From the NCBI GenBank assembly GCA_963770295.1, contig CAVYPA010000001.1, positions 124,001 through 188,000 on the forward strand: a stretch of 64,000 bases of DNA, given 5' to 3'. The notes beneath the pieces are model-generated. The model was not told the origin of the DNA and searched no databases. It saw only the letters and a program-made list of their open reading frames with translations. How positions within the stretch are numbered: position 1 is the first letter of the stretch; each line of letters starts with the position of its first letter. Below, piece by piece: positions 48,678 through 57,367 of the stretch. This DNA is from AWTP1-13 sp963770295. GTDB lineage: Bacteria; Pseudomonadota; Alphaproteobacteria; Rhizobiales; Hyphomicrobiaceae. A program made the translations under genes and the position numbers.

Positions 48678-48858
48678 GGGGCAAGCAGCGGCGGTCAGGG
48701 GTGGCTTTCGCAACGCAGTCAAGCCTGCGAAAATGTATTGTTTCGCGGCGGCAACCGGCTATGGTCGAGCGGTTTGGCGGCCTCGCGTTGATCAATTTGC
48801 TGAGACCCTGCTGGCCCGGCACTGGAGCCACGTCAATCAAGGTAGACAAGAACGGGTC

Positions 48859-49911
48859 ATGACAAGGCCGCGCACGATATCGCTCGATGCGATGGGTGGG
48901 GATGGCGGTCCGGGCGTCGTGGTGCCGGGCGCGGCCCTGGCGCTCGAGCGCCAACCCGAGCTGCGCTTTGTGTTTTTCGGCGCGCGCGCGCGCATCGAGG
49001 CCGAACTCGCGGCCCACCCGGAGCTCAGCGCGCGGGCCTCCATCGTGCACACCGACATTGCCGTGGAGATGCAGGATAAGCCGAGCCAGGCGGTGCGCCG
49101 CGGGCGCGGCTCGAGCATGTGGCTGGCGCTCGAGGCGGTGCAGAAGCGTGAGGCCGACTGCATGGTTTCGGCCGGCAACACCGGGGCTTTGATGGCGATG
49201 GCCAAGCTATGCCTGCGAACCATGCCGGGGATCGAGCGCCCGGCCATCGCCGGTCAGTGGCCGACCATCAGCAAGCCATGCATTGTGTTGGATCTGGGCG
49301 CCAACATCGGCGCCACCGCGCGCCAGCTCGCCGACTATGCTCTGATGGGTGCGGCAATGGCGCGGGCGCTGTTTCACGTCGAGCGCCCGAGCGTCGGCCT
49401 CCTCAACATCGGCGTAGAGGAGATCAAGGGCATCGAGGAGGTGCGCCAGGCGCACGCCTGGCTCAAGCAGACCGATCTGCAAATCGACTATCGCGGTTTC
49501 GTCGAGGGCGACCAGATCGGGCAGCGCGTCGCCGATGTGGTGGTGGTGGAGGGCTTCGCGGGCAATATGGCGCTCAAGACCGCCGAAGGTACGGCGCGGC
49601 AGATGGCGGCCTACGTGCGCGAGGCGCTGAGGAGTTCGTGGAGCGCGCGGATCGGCGCCCTATTCGCCGCGCGCGGCCTGCGCGCGCTCAAGGACCGCAT
49701 GGATCCCGGGCGGCTCAATGGTGGCCCATTCTTGGGGCTCAACGGCATCGCCATCAAGAGCCATGGCGGCACCGACGTCTTTGGCTATGCCAGCGCCATC
49801 AACGTCGGCTATCAGATGGTGGAAAGCAACGTTCTCGAACGATTGGCCGCTGATTTGGATGCCTTCCACGGCAACCTGCACGAGGTCGAGGCGGCCCGTA
49901 AGACTTCATGA
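48859..49911 (+). CDS. plsX: Phosphate acyltransferase PlsX
   Basis: PlsX makes acyl-phosphate from acyl-ACP for phospholipid synthesis. The 350-residue protein starts TISLDAMGGDGGPGVVVPGA and has CMVSAGNTGALMAMAKLCLR, VLDLGANIGATARQLADYAL, VGLLNIGVEEIKGIEEVRQA, YRGFVEGDQIG, VVVEGFAGNMALKTAEGTAR, and LLGLNGIAIKSHGG-like FLGLNGIAIKSHGGTDVFG. ATG 48859 begins the conserved strand; the long open frame to 48535 overlaps DUF177 and is a shadow. Next is fabH, the classic plsX-fabH order. Confidence 0.97.
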   Translation: MTRPRTISLDAMGGDGGPGVVVPGAALALERQPELRFVFFGARARIEAELAAHPELSARASIVHTDIAVEMQDKPSQAVRRGRGSSMWLALEAVQKREADCMVSAGNTGALMAMAKLCLRTMPGIERPAIAGQWPTISKPCIVLDLGANIGATARQLADYALMGAAMARALFHVERPSVGLLNIGVEEIKGIEEVRQAHAWLKQTDLQIDYRGFVEGDQIGQRVADVVVVEGFAGNMALKTAEGTARQMAAYVREALRSSWSARIGALFAARGLRALKDRMDPGRLNGGPFLGLNGIAIKSHGGTDVFGYASAINVGYQMVESNVLERLAADLDAFHGNLHEVEAARKTS

Positions 49912-49972
49912 TGTTCGCCCTTAGGCTTGGTGGTGCGGAGGTTTACCCCCGGTGGCCCGTTGCCGGCCGGAA

Positions 49973-49998
49973 TGAGACGTGGACGAGGTGAGACGTGG
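49973..49998 (+). repeat. 10-bp direct repeat (16-bp period) at the fabH start
   Basis: TGAGACGTGG occurs at 49973 and 49989. The second copy contains the fabH GTG start codon (49995), and GAGGTGAGA between them supplies its ribosome-binding site. Confidence 0.75.
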
Positions 49999-50972
49999 CC
50001 TTCATTCGAGCCGTGATTTGCGGTGTCGGCGCCTATCTGCCGAAAAAGGTTCTGAGCAATCACGACCTCTCGCGCCTGGTCGACACGAGCGACAGCTGGA
50101 TTTGCGAGCGCACCGGCATCGAGCAACGGCATATTGCGGCCGATGACGAGCTGACCTCGGATCTGGGAATCGCCGCGGCGCGCCAGGCGCTGGTGCGCGC
50201 CGGCGTCGATCCGGTCGACGTCGACCTGATCGTCTGCGCCACCGCCACCCCGGATCGCACCTTTCCGGCGACGGCGGTGCGCATTCAGGCGGGCCTTGGC
50301 GTCACCAAGGGTGCCGCCTTCGATGTGCAGGCGGTCTGCTCGGGTTTCATCTATGCCTTGGCCGTCGCCGACAACTTTCTGCGCACCGGACAGTTCAAGC
50401 GCGCCATCGTCGTCGGCGCGGAGGTCTTCTCGCGCATCTTGGATTGGACGGATCGCGGCACCTGCGTCTTGTTCGGCGATGGGGCGGGGGCGGTGGTGCT
50501 GGAGGCGCAGACCCAGCTCGGCAACCGCGACGATCGCGGCATTCTTGCCACCCGCATCCGCTCCGATGGACGCTTCGAGGACCTGCTGTACGTCGACGGT
50601 GGTCCGGGCTCGACCAAGACCACGGGACACTTGCGCATGAACGGACGTGAAGTCTTCCGCCACGCCGTGCAGAAGATCTCCAGCATCATGGAAGAAACCT
50701 TAGTGGCGGCCGGTTACGCGCCCGATGAGGTGGATCTCTACGTGCCGCACCAAGCCAACCGCCGCATTCTCGAAGGCATCGCCAAGCGGCTCGAGATACC
50801 GGCCGAGAAGGTGGTAATTACCCTTGCCAAGCACGGCAATACGTCGGCCGCCTCCATTCCGCTGGCGCTTAATCAGGCGTTTGAGGACCATCTCCTCAAG
50901 GAGCGTCGGCTGGTGCTGATGGAGGCGATGGGCGGGGGATTTACCTGGGGGGCCGCCCTGGTGCGGTGGTAA
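49995..50972 (+). CDS. fabH: Beta-ketoacyl-ACP synthase III (FabH)
   Basis: FabH starts fatty-acid synthesis by condensing acetyl-CoA with malonyl-ACP. The catalytic triad is intact: Cys115 (DVQAVCSGFIYAL), His252 (VPHQANRRILE) and Asn282 (KHGNTSAASIP). TSDSWICERTGIEQRHIA and the C-terminal MEAMGGGFTWGAALVRW are conserved. It is 325 residues long, normal. The start is GTG 49995 with GAGGTGAGA upstream. Confidence 0.98.
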   Translation: MAFIRAVICGVGAYLPKKVLSNHDLSRLVDTSDSWICERTGIEQRHIAADDELTSDLGIAAARQALVRAGVDPVDVDLIVCATATPDRTFPATAVRIQAGLGVTKGAAFDVQAVCSGFIYALAVADNFLRTGQFKRAIVVGAEVFSRILDWTDRGTCVLFGDGAGAVVLEAQTQLGNRDDRGILATRIRSDGRFEDLLYVDGGPGSTKTTGHLRMNGREVFRHAVQKISSIMEETLVAAGYAPDEVDLYVPHQANRRILEGIAKRLEIPAEKVVITLAKHGNTSAASIPLALNQAFEDHLLKERRLVLMEAMGGGFTWGAALVRW

Positions 50973-51018
50973 AAGCCACACCATCCTCATTTATATGTGC
51001 AATTTCAGCCTGTTGATG

Positions 51019-51047
51019 TTGACCCCTAAATTCGGCGCGGCTAGCAT
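51019..51047 (+). promoter_or_regulatory. Putative sigma-70-type promoter of ihfA
   Basis: TTGACC at 51019-51024 and TAGCAT at 51042-51047 are separated by exactly 17 bp, about 37 bp upstream of the ihfA ATG, in a locally AT-richer stretch. This would give ihfA-merR their own promoter separate from plsX-fabH. Confidence 0.6.
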
Positions 51048-51083
51048 CGAACGTGGGTAAAGTGTTGGGGAGGGGCGTATTTC

Positions 51084-51401
51084 ATGGGTGGCAAAACACT
51101 CACACGGGCGGATCTCGCCGAGGCGGTGGTGCAGAGGGTAGGCCTGCCGCGCAACGAATCCCAGGAGCTCGTCGAACTTATTTTAAAAGAGATTTCGACC
51201 ACGCTGGCGGCCGGCGATGCCGTCAAGCTCTCCTCGTTCGGCTCGTTCGGCATCCGCAAGAAGGGCCAGCGCGTCGGGCGCAATCCGAAGACCGGGGAGG
51301 AGGTGCCGATCACGCCGCGCCGGGTTCTGGTTTTCCGCCCGAGCAATATCATGAAGGATCGCATTAACTCTGGATTGCTACGGCGCAGAGCCGCCGAATA
51401 A
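51084..51401 (+). CDS. ihfA: Integration host factor subunit alpha
   Basis: IHF-alpha is a DNA-bending nucleoid protein. The 105-residue copy has TLTRADLAEAVVQRVGLPRN, ESQELVELILKEISTTLAAG, VKLSSFGSFGIRKKGQRVGR, NPKTGEEVPITPRRVLVFRP, the last carrying the intercalating Pro region of the beta-arms. A strong GGGGAGGGG lies upstream. IHF normally assists sigma-54 promoters, which links it functionally, though not physically, to the urt promoter in this window. Confidence 0.97.
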   Translation: MGGKTLTRADLAEAVVQRVGLPRNESQELVELILKEISTTLAAGDAVKLSSFGSFGIRKKGQRVGRNPKTGEEVPITPRRVLVFRPSNIMKDRINSGLLRRRAAE

Positions 51402-51433
51402 GTTGTCCATTGCAGTTTCAGCGGGGGCTGATC

Positions 51434-51898
51434 GTGCCGAAGGCTACCGAGGCGTTTCGGAATATTGGTGAGGTCTCCAAGGAACTCGCGGTCAAGAAGC
51501 ACGTGCTGCGGTTCTGGGAGCAGAAGTTTCCGCAAGTGCGGCCCATGAAGCGTGGTGGCGGCCGGCGCCTCTATCGCCCGACCGACGTTGAGCTGTTGCG
51601 CGGCATCCGCGATCTTTTGCAAAACGCCGGCTACACCATCAAGGGGGTGCAGAAGATCCTGCGCGAGCAAGGCATCGAACAGGTGAAGCTGACCGGCGCC
51701 ATGGTTGCCGCGCGCACCGGGGTAGCCGCGCCGGCGGAGGGGGCGTTGGCCGCCAAACCCCTGCTGCTTTCCCCCTTACAAGTGCGCACGCTGCAAAAAA
51801 TAGCGGGCGAACTCGACGCCTGCGCGGAGATCTTGCGCACCGGCGCGGTCCGCCGCGCGAGCGGCCAGCGCGAGAAGCGCGCCGCCTCCCGCAGCTAG
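51434..51898 (+). CDS. MerR-family transcriptional regulator
   Basis: The winged helix-turn-helix reads FRNIGEVSKELAVKKHVLRF, WEQKFPQVRPMKRGGGRRLY, RPTDVELLRGIRDLL, then GYTIKGVQKILREQG, the MerR_1 pattern. The gene always follows ihfA in alphaproteobacteria. The C-terminal part (LQVRTLQKIAGELDACAEIL) is a helical dimerisation or effector region without metal Cys residues. GTG 51434 (MPKATEAFRNIGE) with GGGGGCTG upstream is the likely start; a TTG at 51410 would add eight residues. Confidence 0.93.
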   Translation: MPKATEAFRNIGEVSKELAVKKHVLRFWEQKFPQVRPMKRGGGRRLYRPTDVELLRGIRDLLQNAGYTIKGVQKILREQGIEQVKLTGAMVAARTGVAAPAEGALAAKPLLLSPLQVRTLQKIAGELDACAEILRTGAVRRASGQREKRAASRS

Positions 51899-52027
51899 CG
51901 GGAAAAGCGCCCCCATGACGCGGGCAGCGGGGCAGCGATCCGCCCGTCGGCATGCCAGCGGGAGGCCTTCTGGCCTAAGTGGCCTCCCCATGACCTTTGC
52001 GCCGTTCGAGCCGGTGGGCCCCCGCGC

Positions 52028-52790
52028 ATGATGGTGAAAGACACCCGCGCAGCGAAAGTGGCCGAGGTGTGGCTTGTCGATCTTGCCCGCTCGGCGGCGG
52101 CGCTGGAAGGCCTGGAGCAGGAGGCGCCGCGCCTGGGGGCGCGTGAGCGCGCCGCCATCCTGGCGCGCAAGGATGCAGCGGTGCGACAAACGCGGCTCAT
52201 GGCGCATGTCGCCCTGCGCGTCTTGCTTGAGCGCGCGCTCGGGACCGGGGTGCGCGGCGGAGCTTGAACGTCCGCTCGGCGCCAAGCCCCGCTTGCCCGG
52301 AGGCGCCGGTGTCGAGTTCAGCCTTGCGTAGGGCGAGGAGGCCGCGCTGATCGGCCTCACCCGCGGTGCGGCCATCGGCGTCGACCTGGAACACGTGCGG
52401 CCGCTGCGCATCGCCAAAGCGCGTCGAGAGCGCATCTTGTGGGCGGGCGCGGCCCTGCTGGCGGCCGAGCCTGTCGATACTCCGGCCGAGGAAGCGTTCA
52501 TGCGCGCCTGGGTCCGGCTCGAGGCCGTGGCCAAGGCGGACGGGGCTGGGCTGGCGCGCACGCTTGCCGCGCTCGGCGTCTGGCAGGGTGGTCTGCCCGA
52601 CGGTCGCAGCGAGGTGGCCGCGCGCGTGGAGAGCCATTTGTCGCAAATAAGTCTCAAGGTGCACGATCTGGCACCGATGCGGGGCAGCGTGGCGGCCTTG
52701 GCGCTCGACAGGGCGGTGCGCGCGCCCTTGCTTCGCGCCTTCCCGTCGATCGCGCCGGCATCGAGGCGCTGTTGCGCGAGCCCGCGCCAG
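52028..52790 (+). pseudogene. Decayed 4'-phosphopantetheinyl transferase (Sfp/AcpT type)
   Basis: Two frames and a stop codon together align with a phosphopantetheinyl transferase, which arms carrier proteins. Frame 1 from ATG 52028: VAEVWLVDLARSAAALEGLE to LMAHVALRVLLERALGTG. Near 52255 the frame shifts: LERPLGAKPRLPGGAGVEFS, then TAG at 52329 where the family has the His-Ser of the coenzyme-A-binding motif. It continues GLTRGAAIGVDLEHVRPLRI (metal-binding Asp/Glu) and AWVRLEAVAKADG, where the KEA motif is LEA. With a frameshift, a nonsense codon and two altered motifs it is most likely dead. Confidence 0.75.
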
Positions 52791-52933
52791 ACCAGCCCGC
52801 CGCGTGAACCACAAGCCGTTGCGAGCGAGGCGAATTGTGCGTCGCCTGCGCGGCTGCGATTGGCTATGTTGGCAGGACACTTGAAGTTAAGCGCGTGGCC
52901 GCGGTCGCGATTGCGGCTCGGTCGCGGCACAGT

Positions 52934-53014
52934 GCACTTTAGGGGCACTTGGGGGCGCTGAGGGAATGGGGCGCTGAGAGAATAAGGAACGCTGAGAGAA
53001 TGGTGGCAGCTGAG
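52934..53014 (+). repeat. Direct repeats in the leader of the alpha-hydroxy-acid oxidase gene
   Basis: An 11-bp repeat (GCACTTnGGG at 52934 and 52945) is followed by GCTGAG-containing units at 52957, 52973, 52991 and 53009, spaced 16-18 bp, core GCTGAGAGAAT. The last units include the ribosome-binding-site-like GAGAGA before the start codons at 53000 and 53018. Confidence 0.75.
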
Positions 53015-54106
53015 AGCATGCACGACAAGGCATCCGTGACGACGAGCTTCGAAACCCTGCACGAGTTCGTGGCGCCGGCCAAACGCAACCTGACCAAGGA
53101 GACCTGGGACTATTTGATGGGCGGCGCCGAAACCGAGACCACGCTCGAGCGCAATCGGGCGGCCATCGATGCCCTCGCGTTTCGGCCGCGCGTGCTGCGC
53201 AATGTCGAAAACGTCAGTACCCGCAGCACACTTTTTGGGCAAGAGCTGCGCTTGCCCGTCATTTTGGCGCCGATCGGCTCGATGCAGGACATGGTCAAGG
53301 ATGGGGGGATTGCGCCCTCGCTGGCGGCCGCGGGCTTCGGTGCGCTGCATATGCTGAGCTCGGCCTGTGCGCCGGGGCTCGAGGCCGTCGCCGCGTCCAA
53401 TCCGCACCCCAAGCTGTTCCAGCTCTACGTGCGCGGTGATGCAGCCTGGGTGGATGACTACGTCGAGCGTGCGATTGCCCAGCGCTATGTCGCGCTTTGC
53501 CTGACCGTCGATCTTGATTACTACGGCCGGCGCGAGCGGGACATCGCCAAGCGCTACCTGACAACGGCGCGTCGGCGCACCACCTCGGAGAACTATCAGG
53601 CCCGCTTCACCTGGGCCGACGTCGATCGCATTAAAAGCAAATTCAAGATCCCCATCATCCTGAAGGGCATCGCCACGGCGGCAGACGCGCATATCGCCGT
53701 CGAGCATGGCATCGAAGGTATCTACGTCTCCAACCACGGCGGCCGCCAGCTCGACCATGGCAAGGGCGGGCTCGCCGTCTTGCCGGAGGTCGTCGATGCC
53801 GTGGCCGGTCGCGCCGCCGTCATCGTCGACGGCGGCTTCATGCGCGGCAGCGATATCGTCAAAGCCATGGCGCTTGGCGCCGCCGCCGTCGGCATCGGCC
53901 GCCTCCAAGGTCTGGCGGCGGCAGCGGGGGAAGTCGACGGTATGGTGCGCATGCTCGAGCTCCTGCAAGACGAGGCGACGCGCTGCCTGGGTCTGCTGGG
54001 AGTGCGGTCGTTCGCCGAGCTGGACGCCTCCTACCTGGACCCGGTCCCGCCTCTCGGTCGGCCCTGGCTGGACGCGGCCTTTCCGCTGCTGAAGGAAGGC
54101 TATTAA
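53000..54106 (+). CDS. FMN-dependent alpha-hydroxy-acid oxidase / L-lactate dehydrogenase family
   Basis: The flavoenzyme oxidises L-2-hydroxy acids to 2-oxo acids. All active-site features are present: Tyr in TWDYLMGGAETETTLERN, Tyr in LFQLYVRGDAAW, LTVDLDYYGRRERD, catalytic Lys in IILKGIATAADA, His and Arg in VSNHGGRQLDHG, and FMN-phosphate loop GGFMRGSDIVKAMALGAAAV. It is ~368 residues, normal. Starts at 52949, 53000 and 53018 are in frame; the repeats upstream make the choice uncertain. No signal peptide. The natural substrate is unknown. Confidence 0.92.
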   Translation: MVAAESMHDKASVTTSFETLHEFVAPAKRNLTKETWDYLMGGAETETTLERNRAAIDALAFRPRVLRNVENVSTRSTLFGQELRLPVILAPIGSMQDMVKDGGIAPSLAAAGFGALHMLSSACAPGLEAVAASNPHPKLFQLYVRGDAAWVDDYVERAIAQRYVALCLTVDLDYYGRRERDIAKRYLTTARRRTTSENYQARFTWADVDRIKSKFKIPIILKGIATAADAHIAVEHGIEGIYVSNHGGRQLDHGKGGLAVLPEVVDAVAGRAAVIVDGGFMRGSDIVKAMALGAAAVGIGRLQGLAAAAGEVDGMVRMLELLQDEATRCLGLLGVRSFAELDASYLDPVPPLGRPWLDAAFPLLKEGY

Positions 54107-54235
54107 CCGCTTTTGCGGTTCCCCCGCGAGGCCCTCGGCCCGGGCGGGGGCGGCGCCAGCCTGCTCTCGCCGAGCCTGCGCAATCTGTTAGACTAGCCGC
54201 GGGGCTCGCGGTGGAGAGAAACGGGAGACGGTCGA

Positions 54236-54829
54236 GTGCACGCGTTGTTGTTTGCGGCCGCGGTGGCGTTCCTGCTGAGCCCTGCGCTCACCGCTTCGTC
54301 CCGGGCCGATAGCGAGCGGTCGCGCCGCGGCGCCCACGCCAGCGCGGGCTTCGCGACCCAGCGCGCCGCGGAACCGGCGCACCTCATTGTCTGTCCGGGC
54401 TGGCAGGAGAGCCCGCCGCGGCCGAGCAAGCGACGGCGCCATGTCGCGGGCTTGCCGCTGGGCAGCCCGGCAGTCAAACGCCGCGCCGCCCAGTCGCGGT
54501 CCGGGCTGCGGGCCTTGGCGGGCATGAACTATGCGGTGCAGTTCAAAGTCGGGCTCAGCAAAGCGGAACGCGATGCGGCGATGGCCACGCTGCGCGACAA
54601 ATACAAACTGCGGATCGTCAAATTCAACAAGGGTCTCGACATTCTTCGCCTTGCCCCCCGCGTTGCTCCGAGGCGAGCGCCCAAAAGCCTCGGCGCCGCG
54701 CTGACCCCCAAGATTATTCAAGATTTGCGTCAGGAGCCGTTCGTCGACGCCGCCTATGTGGACTTTCCAGTCACCCCCCCGCTAACCCCGCAATCCCCAT
54801 CCAAGGCAAAGCCGGCGCCGGGCAAGTAG
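54236..54829 (+). CDS. Secreted hypothetical protein with a subtilase-prodomain-like C-terminal segment
   Basis: From GTG 54236 the protein begins with a signal peptide (HALLFAAAVAFLLSPALTAS, cleavage near SRA). A basic, Pro/Arg-rich middle follows. Residues ~97-175 contain YAVQFKVGLSKAERDAAMAT, LRDKYKLRIVKFNKGLDILR, then TPKIIQDLRQEPFVDAAYVD. The beta-alpha-beta pattern with 'DPxVxxAEpD'-like ending resembles inhibitor-I9/subtilase propeptides, but no protease gene is attached or nearby. This likeness is inferred by eye. A gene for a protein of this length with such a start could also be something else. Confidence 0.6.
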   Translation: MHALLFAAAVAFLLSPALTASSRADSERSRRGAHASAGFATQRAAEPAHLIVCPGWQESPPRPSKRRRHVAGLPLGSPAVKRRAAQSRSGLRALAGMNYAVQFKVGLSKAERDAAMATLRDKYKLRIVKFNKGLDILRLAPRVAPRRAPKSLGAALTPKIIQDLRQEPFVDAAYVDFPVTPPLTPQSPSKAKPAPGK

Positions 54830-54979
54830 TCGATCAGCCGAACCTGCGCGGCTTGCAGGGTTGCACGCCCAGCGAGGTGCGGGGCCCTTTCGCGTTGCCC
54901 GAAGGCGCATTCACCCTATGATGCGCTGGCGCTGGGCGGCGGCACCCGGCGTTAGGCGCCTCAGCAGGAGCATCGGGAA

Positions 54980-56779
54980 ATGGCGCGCATGAAGGGTGGC
55001 GAGCTGATCGCCGAGTATCTGATCAAGAATAAGATCCCCTACGTGTTCGGCATTTGCGGGCACGGCAACGTCGGCATGCTCGATGCGCTCTATCAGGCGC
55101 GCGGCCACATCAAACTGGTGTCGCCGCGCCACGAACAGGTGGCGGCGCATATGGCGGACGCCTACTTTCGGGTGCGCCACGAACCGGTGGCGACGCTGAC
55201 CTCGTGCGGTCCCGGCTCCTGCAATATCGTCATGCCGCTGCAGGTGGCGCTGTCGGATTCCTCGGCGCTGCTGGCGATTACCGCCAACGTCCCGACCCAG
55301 CAGTTCAATCGCAGCCCATTTCAGGAGATCAACCGGCACTTTCAGGCGGATTTTCCCAACATCATCCGGCCGGTCGTGAAAAAGAGCTTCCAGCCGACCC
55401 GCGTCGACATGTTGCCGCTGGCCTTGCGCCAGGCGATGACGGCGATGCTGTCGGGACGACCGGGGCCGGTCAATCTGGATGTGCCCTTCAATCTCTTCCA
55501 GGAAGAAGATGACGTGGAGGTGCCGCCGGCGGCGCCGGCGCATGGCGCTCAGCGCAGCGGTGCTGCGCCCGAACAGATTGCGGCAGCCCTGGACATGCTG
55601 CTCGCCGCCCAGCGCCCCGTGCTGTTCATCGGCCACGGCGTCACGCTCTCGGAGGCGAGCGCGGAGCTGACCCTCCTGGTCAAGACCCTTGAGCTGCCGG
55701 TGATCTCCTCGCCCAATGGCATGGGCGCGTTCGACATGGCGCAGGCCCTGTCGCTGGGCTTCATCGGTCGCAATGGCGCCTATCCCGCCAATGAGGCCGG
55801 TCGACGCGCCGATCTGGTGCTGGCCATCGGCGCACGCTTTGATGATCGCTCGGCGTCCTCATGGATCCCTGGCTATTCCTGGAACTTCCCACACGCCAAG
55901 CTGATCCACGTCGACGTTGACTGGGAGGAACTCGGGCGCAATTACCCACCCGACCTCGGCATTCTCGCCGACGCGCGCACCTTCCTGCGCCAAGTCTTGG
56001 CCGAGCTCCCGCAGCGTCCTGCCCGGCCCAGCGGCGCCCTCAAGGCCTGGCATGCCGCGATCAAGGACTGGACGGCGGCGTGGGAGGCCTACACGCGACC
56101 AAACTTCGAGCTCCACGCCACCCCGATCCGTCCCGAGCGCGTGGTGGCGGACTGCCAGGCGGTGCTGCCGGCGGACGCGGTGCTCGCCTGCGATGTTGGC
56201 GTCAACCACAACTGGTTCATGCAGTTCTGGCAGGCCCGACGCCCCCAGAGCATGCTCAATTCCTGGGGCTTCTCCGGGATGGGCTTCGGCGCGGCGGGTG
56301 TGTTGGGCGCCAAGCTGGCGGCGCCGGAGCGGCCCTGCGTTGCCATCGCCGGCGACGGCTCTTTCAGCATGGTGCCGCACGTGCTGTTGACGGCGGTGGA
56401 GTACGACATTCCCGTGGTGTGGGTGATCTGGAACAACTTCGGCTGGGCGTCGATCCGCGACATTCAGCTCGGCATGTTCGGTGGCCGAGAGCTCGGTACC
56501 ATGTTCCATCAGGGGGCCAACAACACGCCCTACAACCCGGACTTTGCGGCCTGGGCCAAGGCCAGCGGCGTTGCGGCGGCCACGGTCACCCGCTCGCAGG
56601 ACTTCAAGGGCGCGCTTGAGCATGCCATTGGGGCCAACCAGCCCTTCCTGCTGGACGTGCACGTCGACGCCGAGGTGCGCCCGCCGGCGACGGGCACTTG
56701 GCAGCTGCCGCCGACGCCCCATCGCGAGCCGGCCTTTGGGCGGCGCTGGCTCCCCGGCGAGCCGGTGCCCGCCAAGTAG
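54980..56779 (+). CDS. Thiamine-pyrophosphate-dependent enzyme (acetolactate synthase-like)
   Basis: The 599-residue protein has the three domains of ILV-B-type enzymes. N-terminal Pyr domain with the catalytic Glu52 in VSPRHEQVAAHMADAY; a central domain with PVLFIGHGVTLSEA and VISSPNGMGAFDMA; and a C-terminal PP domain with the TPP motif GDGSFSMVPHVLLTAVEYDI near residue 458 ending in IWNNFGW. The sequence CGPGSCNIVMPLQVALSDSS differs from classic acetolactate synthase, so pyruvate need not be the substrate; benzoylformate, sulfoacetaldehyde or oxalyl-type chemistry remains possible. No regulatory small subunit is adjacent. Confidence 0.9.
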   Translation: MARMKGGELIAEYLIKNKIPYVFGICGHGNVGMLDALYQARGHIKLVSPRHEQVAAHMADAYFRVRHEPVATLTSCGPGSCNIVMPLQVALSDSSALLAITANVPTQQFNRSPFQEINRHFQADFPNIIRPVVKKSFQPTRVDMLPLALRQAMTAMLSGRPGPVNLDVPFNLFQEEDDVEVPPAAPAHGAQRSGAAPEQIAAALDMLLAAQRPVLFIGHGVTLSEASAELTLLVKTLELPVISSPNGMGAFDMAQALSLGFIGRNGAYPANEAGRRADLVLAIGARFDDRSASSWIPGYSWNFPHAKLIHVDVDWEELGRNYPPDLGILADARTFLRQVLAELPQRPARPSGALKAWHAAIKDWTAAWEAYTRPNFELHATPIRPERVVADCQAVLPADAVLACDVGVNHNWFMQFWQARRPQSMLNSWGFSGMGFGAAGVLGAKLAAPERPCVAIAGDGSFSMVPHVLLTAVEYDIPVVWVIWNNFGWASIRDIQLGMFGGRELGTMFHQGANNTPYNPDFAAWAKASGVAAATVTRSQDFKGALEHAIGANQPFLLDVHVDAEVRPPATGTWQLPPTPHREPAFGRRWLPGEPVPAK

Positions 56780-56980
56780 CCTGCCATGTATAGCCGGCCA
56801 AGTCGGCGAACGGGTGCAAGGCATAGCCCAAGCGCCGAGCCCCGTGCCCAGGCTCGCGCGAGCCCCGCCCGCGCTGTCCGTGCACATTGACGCTGGCGTC
56901 GGGCTCGCGCATGGTCCGCCCACCGGCACCCGATCGGGCAGCCGTCGGGCCCGGTGCCACCAAGTGGAGCACTGAGTGTA

Positions 56981-57358
56981 ATGCCCCAAGCCAAGCCGTG
57001 CGTCCTCATCCGCAACATCGCCGAGGTGCCCTGGCAGCAGTTCCCCAATCATTTCGGGGGTGCGCTGTCCAAACCGTTGGTGATGCCGCAAACGGCCGGC
57101 TCGCGGCATCTTGACTATCGCATTTCGCTGTATCAGCCGATGGCCTACGTCGAGCTGCATGCCCACCAAGTGCAGGAGCAGATCTATCACGTGCTCGAGG
57201 GCGAAGGCCTGATGGATATCGACGGCAAAAAGCACGTGGTGCGGAGGCACGACGTCATCTATCTGCCGCCGGGGGTCGCGCACGCCATCCAAAATTCCGG
57301 CTTGGTCGATCTCGTCTTCCTGGTGGTGACCTCGCCCGTGACGGACGAGGCTGTCTGA
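56981..57358 (+). CDS. Cupin-domain protein
   Basis: The 125-residue protein is a single conserved barrel: RISLYQPMAYVELHAHQVQE (metal His, His and Gln/Glu), QIYHVLEGEGLMDIDGKKH, VVRRHDVIYLPPGVAHAIQN with the last His. The metal-binding pattern GxxxHxH...E...H is recognisable. Function unknown; such cupins act as isomerases, dioxygenases or sugar-binding sensors. ATG 56981 is chosen over 56954. It follows the TPP enzyme by ~200 bp and precedes a HAD phosphatase by 9 bp. Confidence 0.88.
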   Translation: MPQAKPCVLIRNIAEVPWQQFPNHFGGALSKPLVMPQTAGSRHLDYRISLYQPMAYVELHAHQVQEQIYHVLEGEGLMDIDGKKHVVRRHDVIYLPPGVAHAIQNSGLVDLVFLVVTSPVTDEAV

Positions 57359-57367
57359 AAGTCGCCC

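Noticed and set aside
48678..48858. rpmF between DUF177 and plsX
   Set aside because: No ribosomal protein L32 signature in the 181-bp gap in any frame.
51899..52027. tRNA gene after the MerR regulator, where alphaproteobacteria sometimes have tRNA-Pro
   Set aside because: No T-loop GTTCGA-type sequence with matching acceptor stem; no cloverleaf could be drawn.
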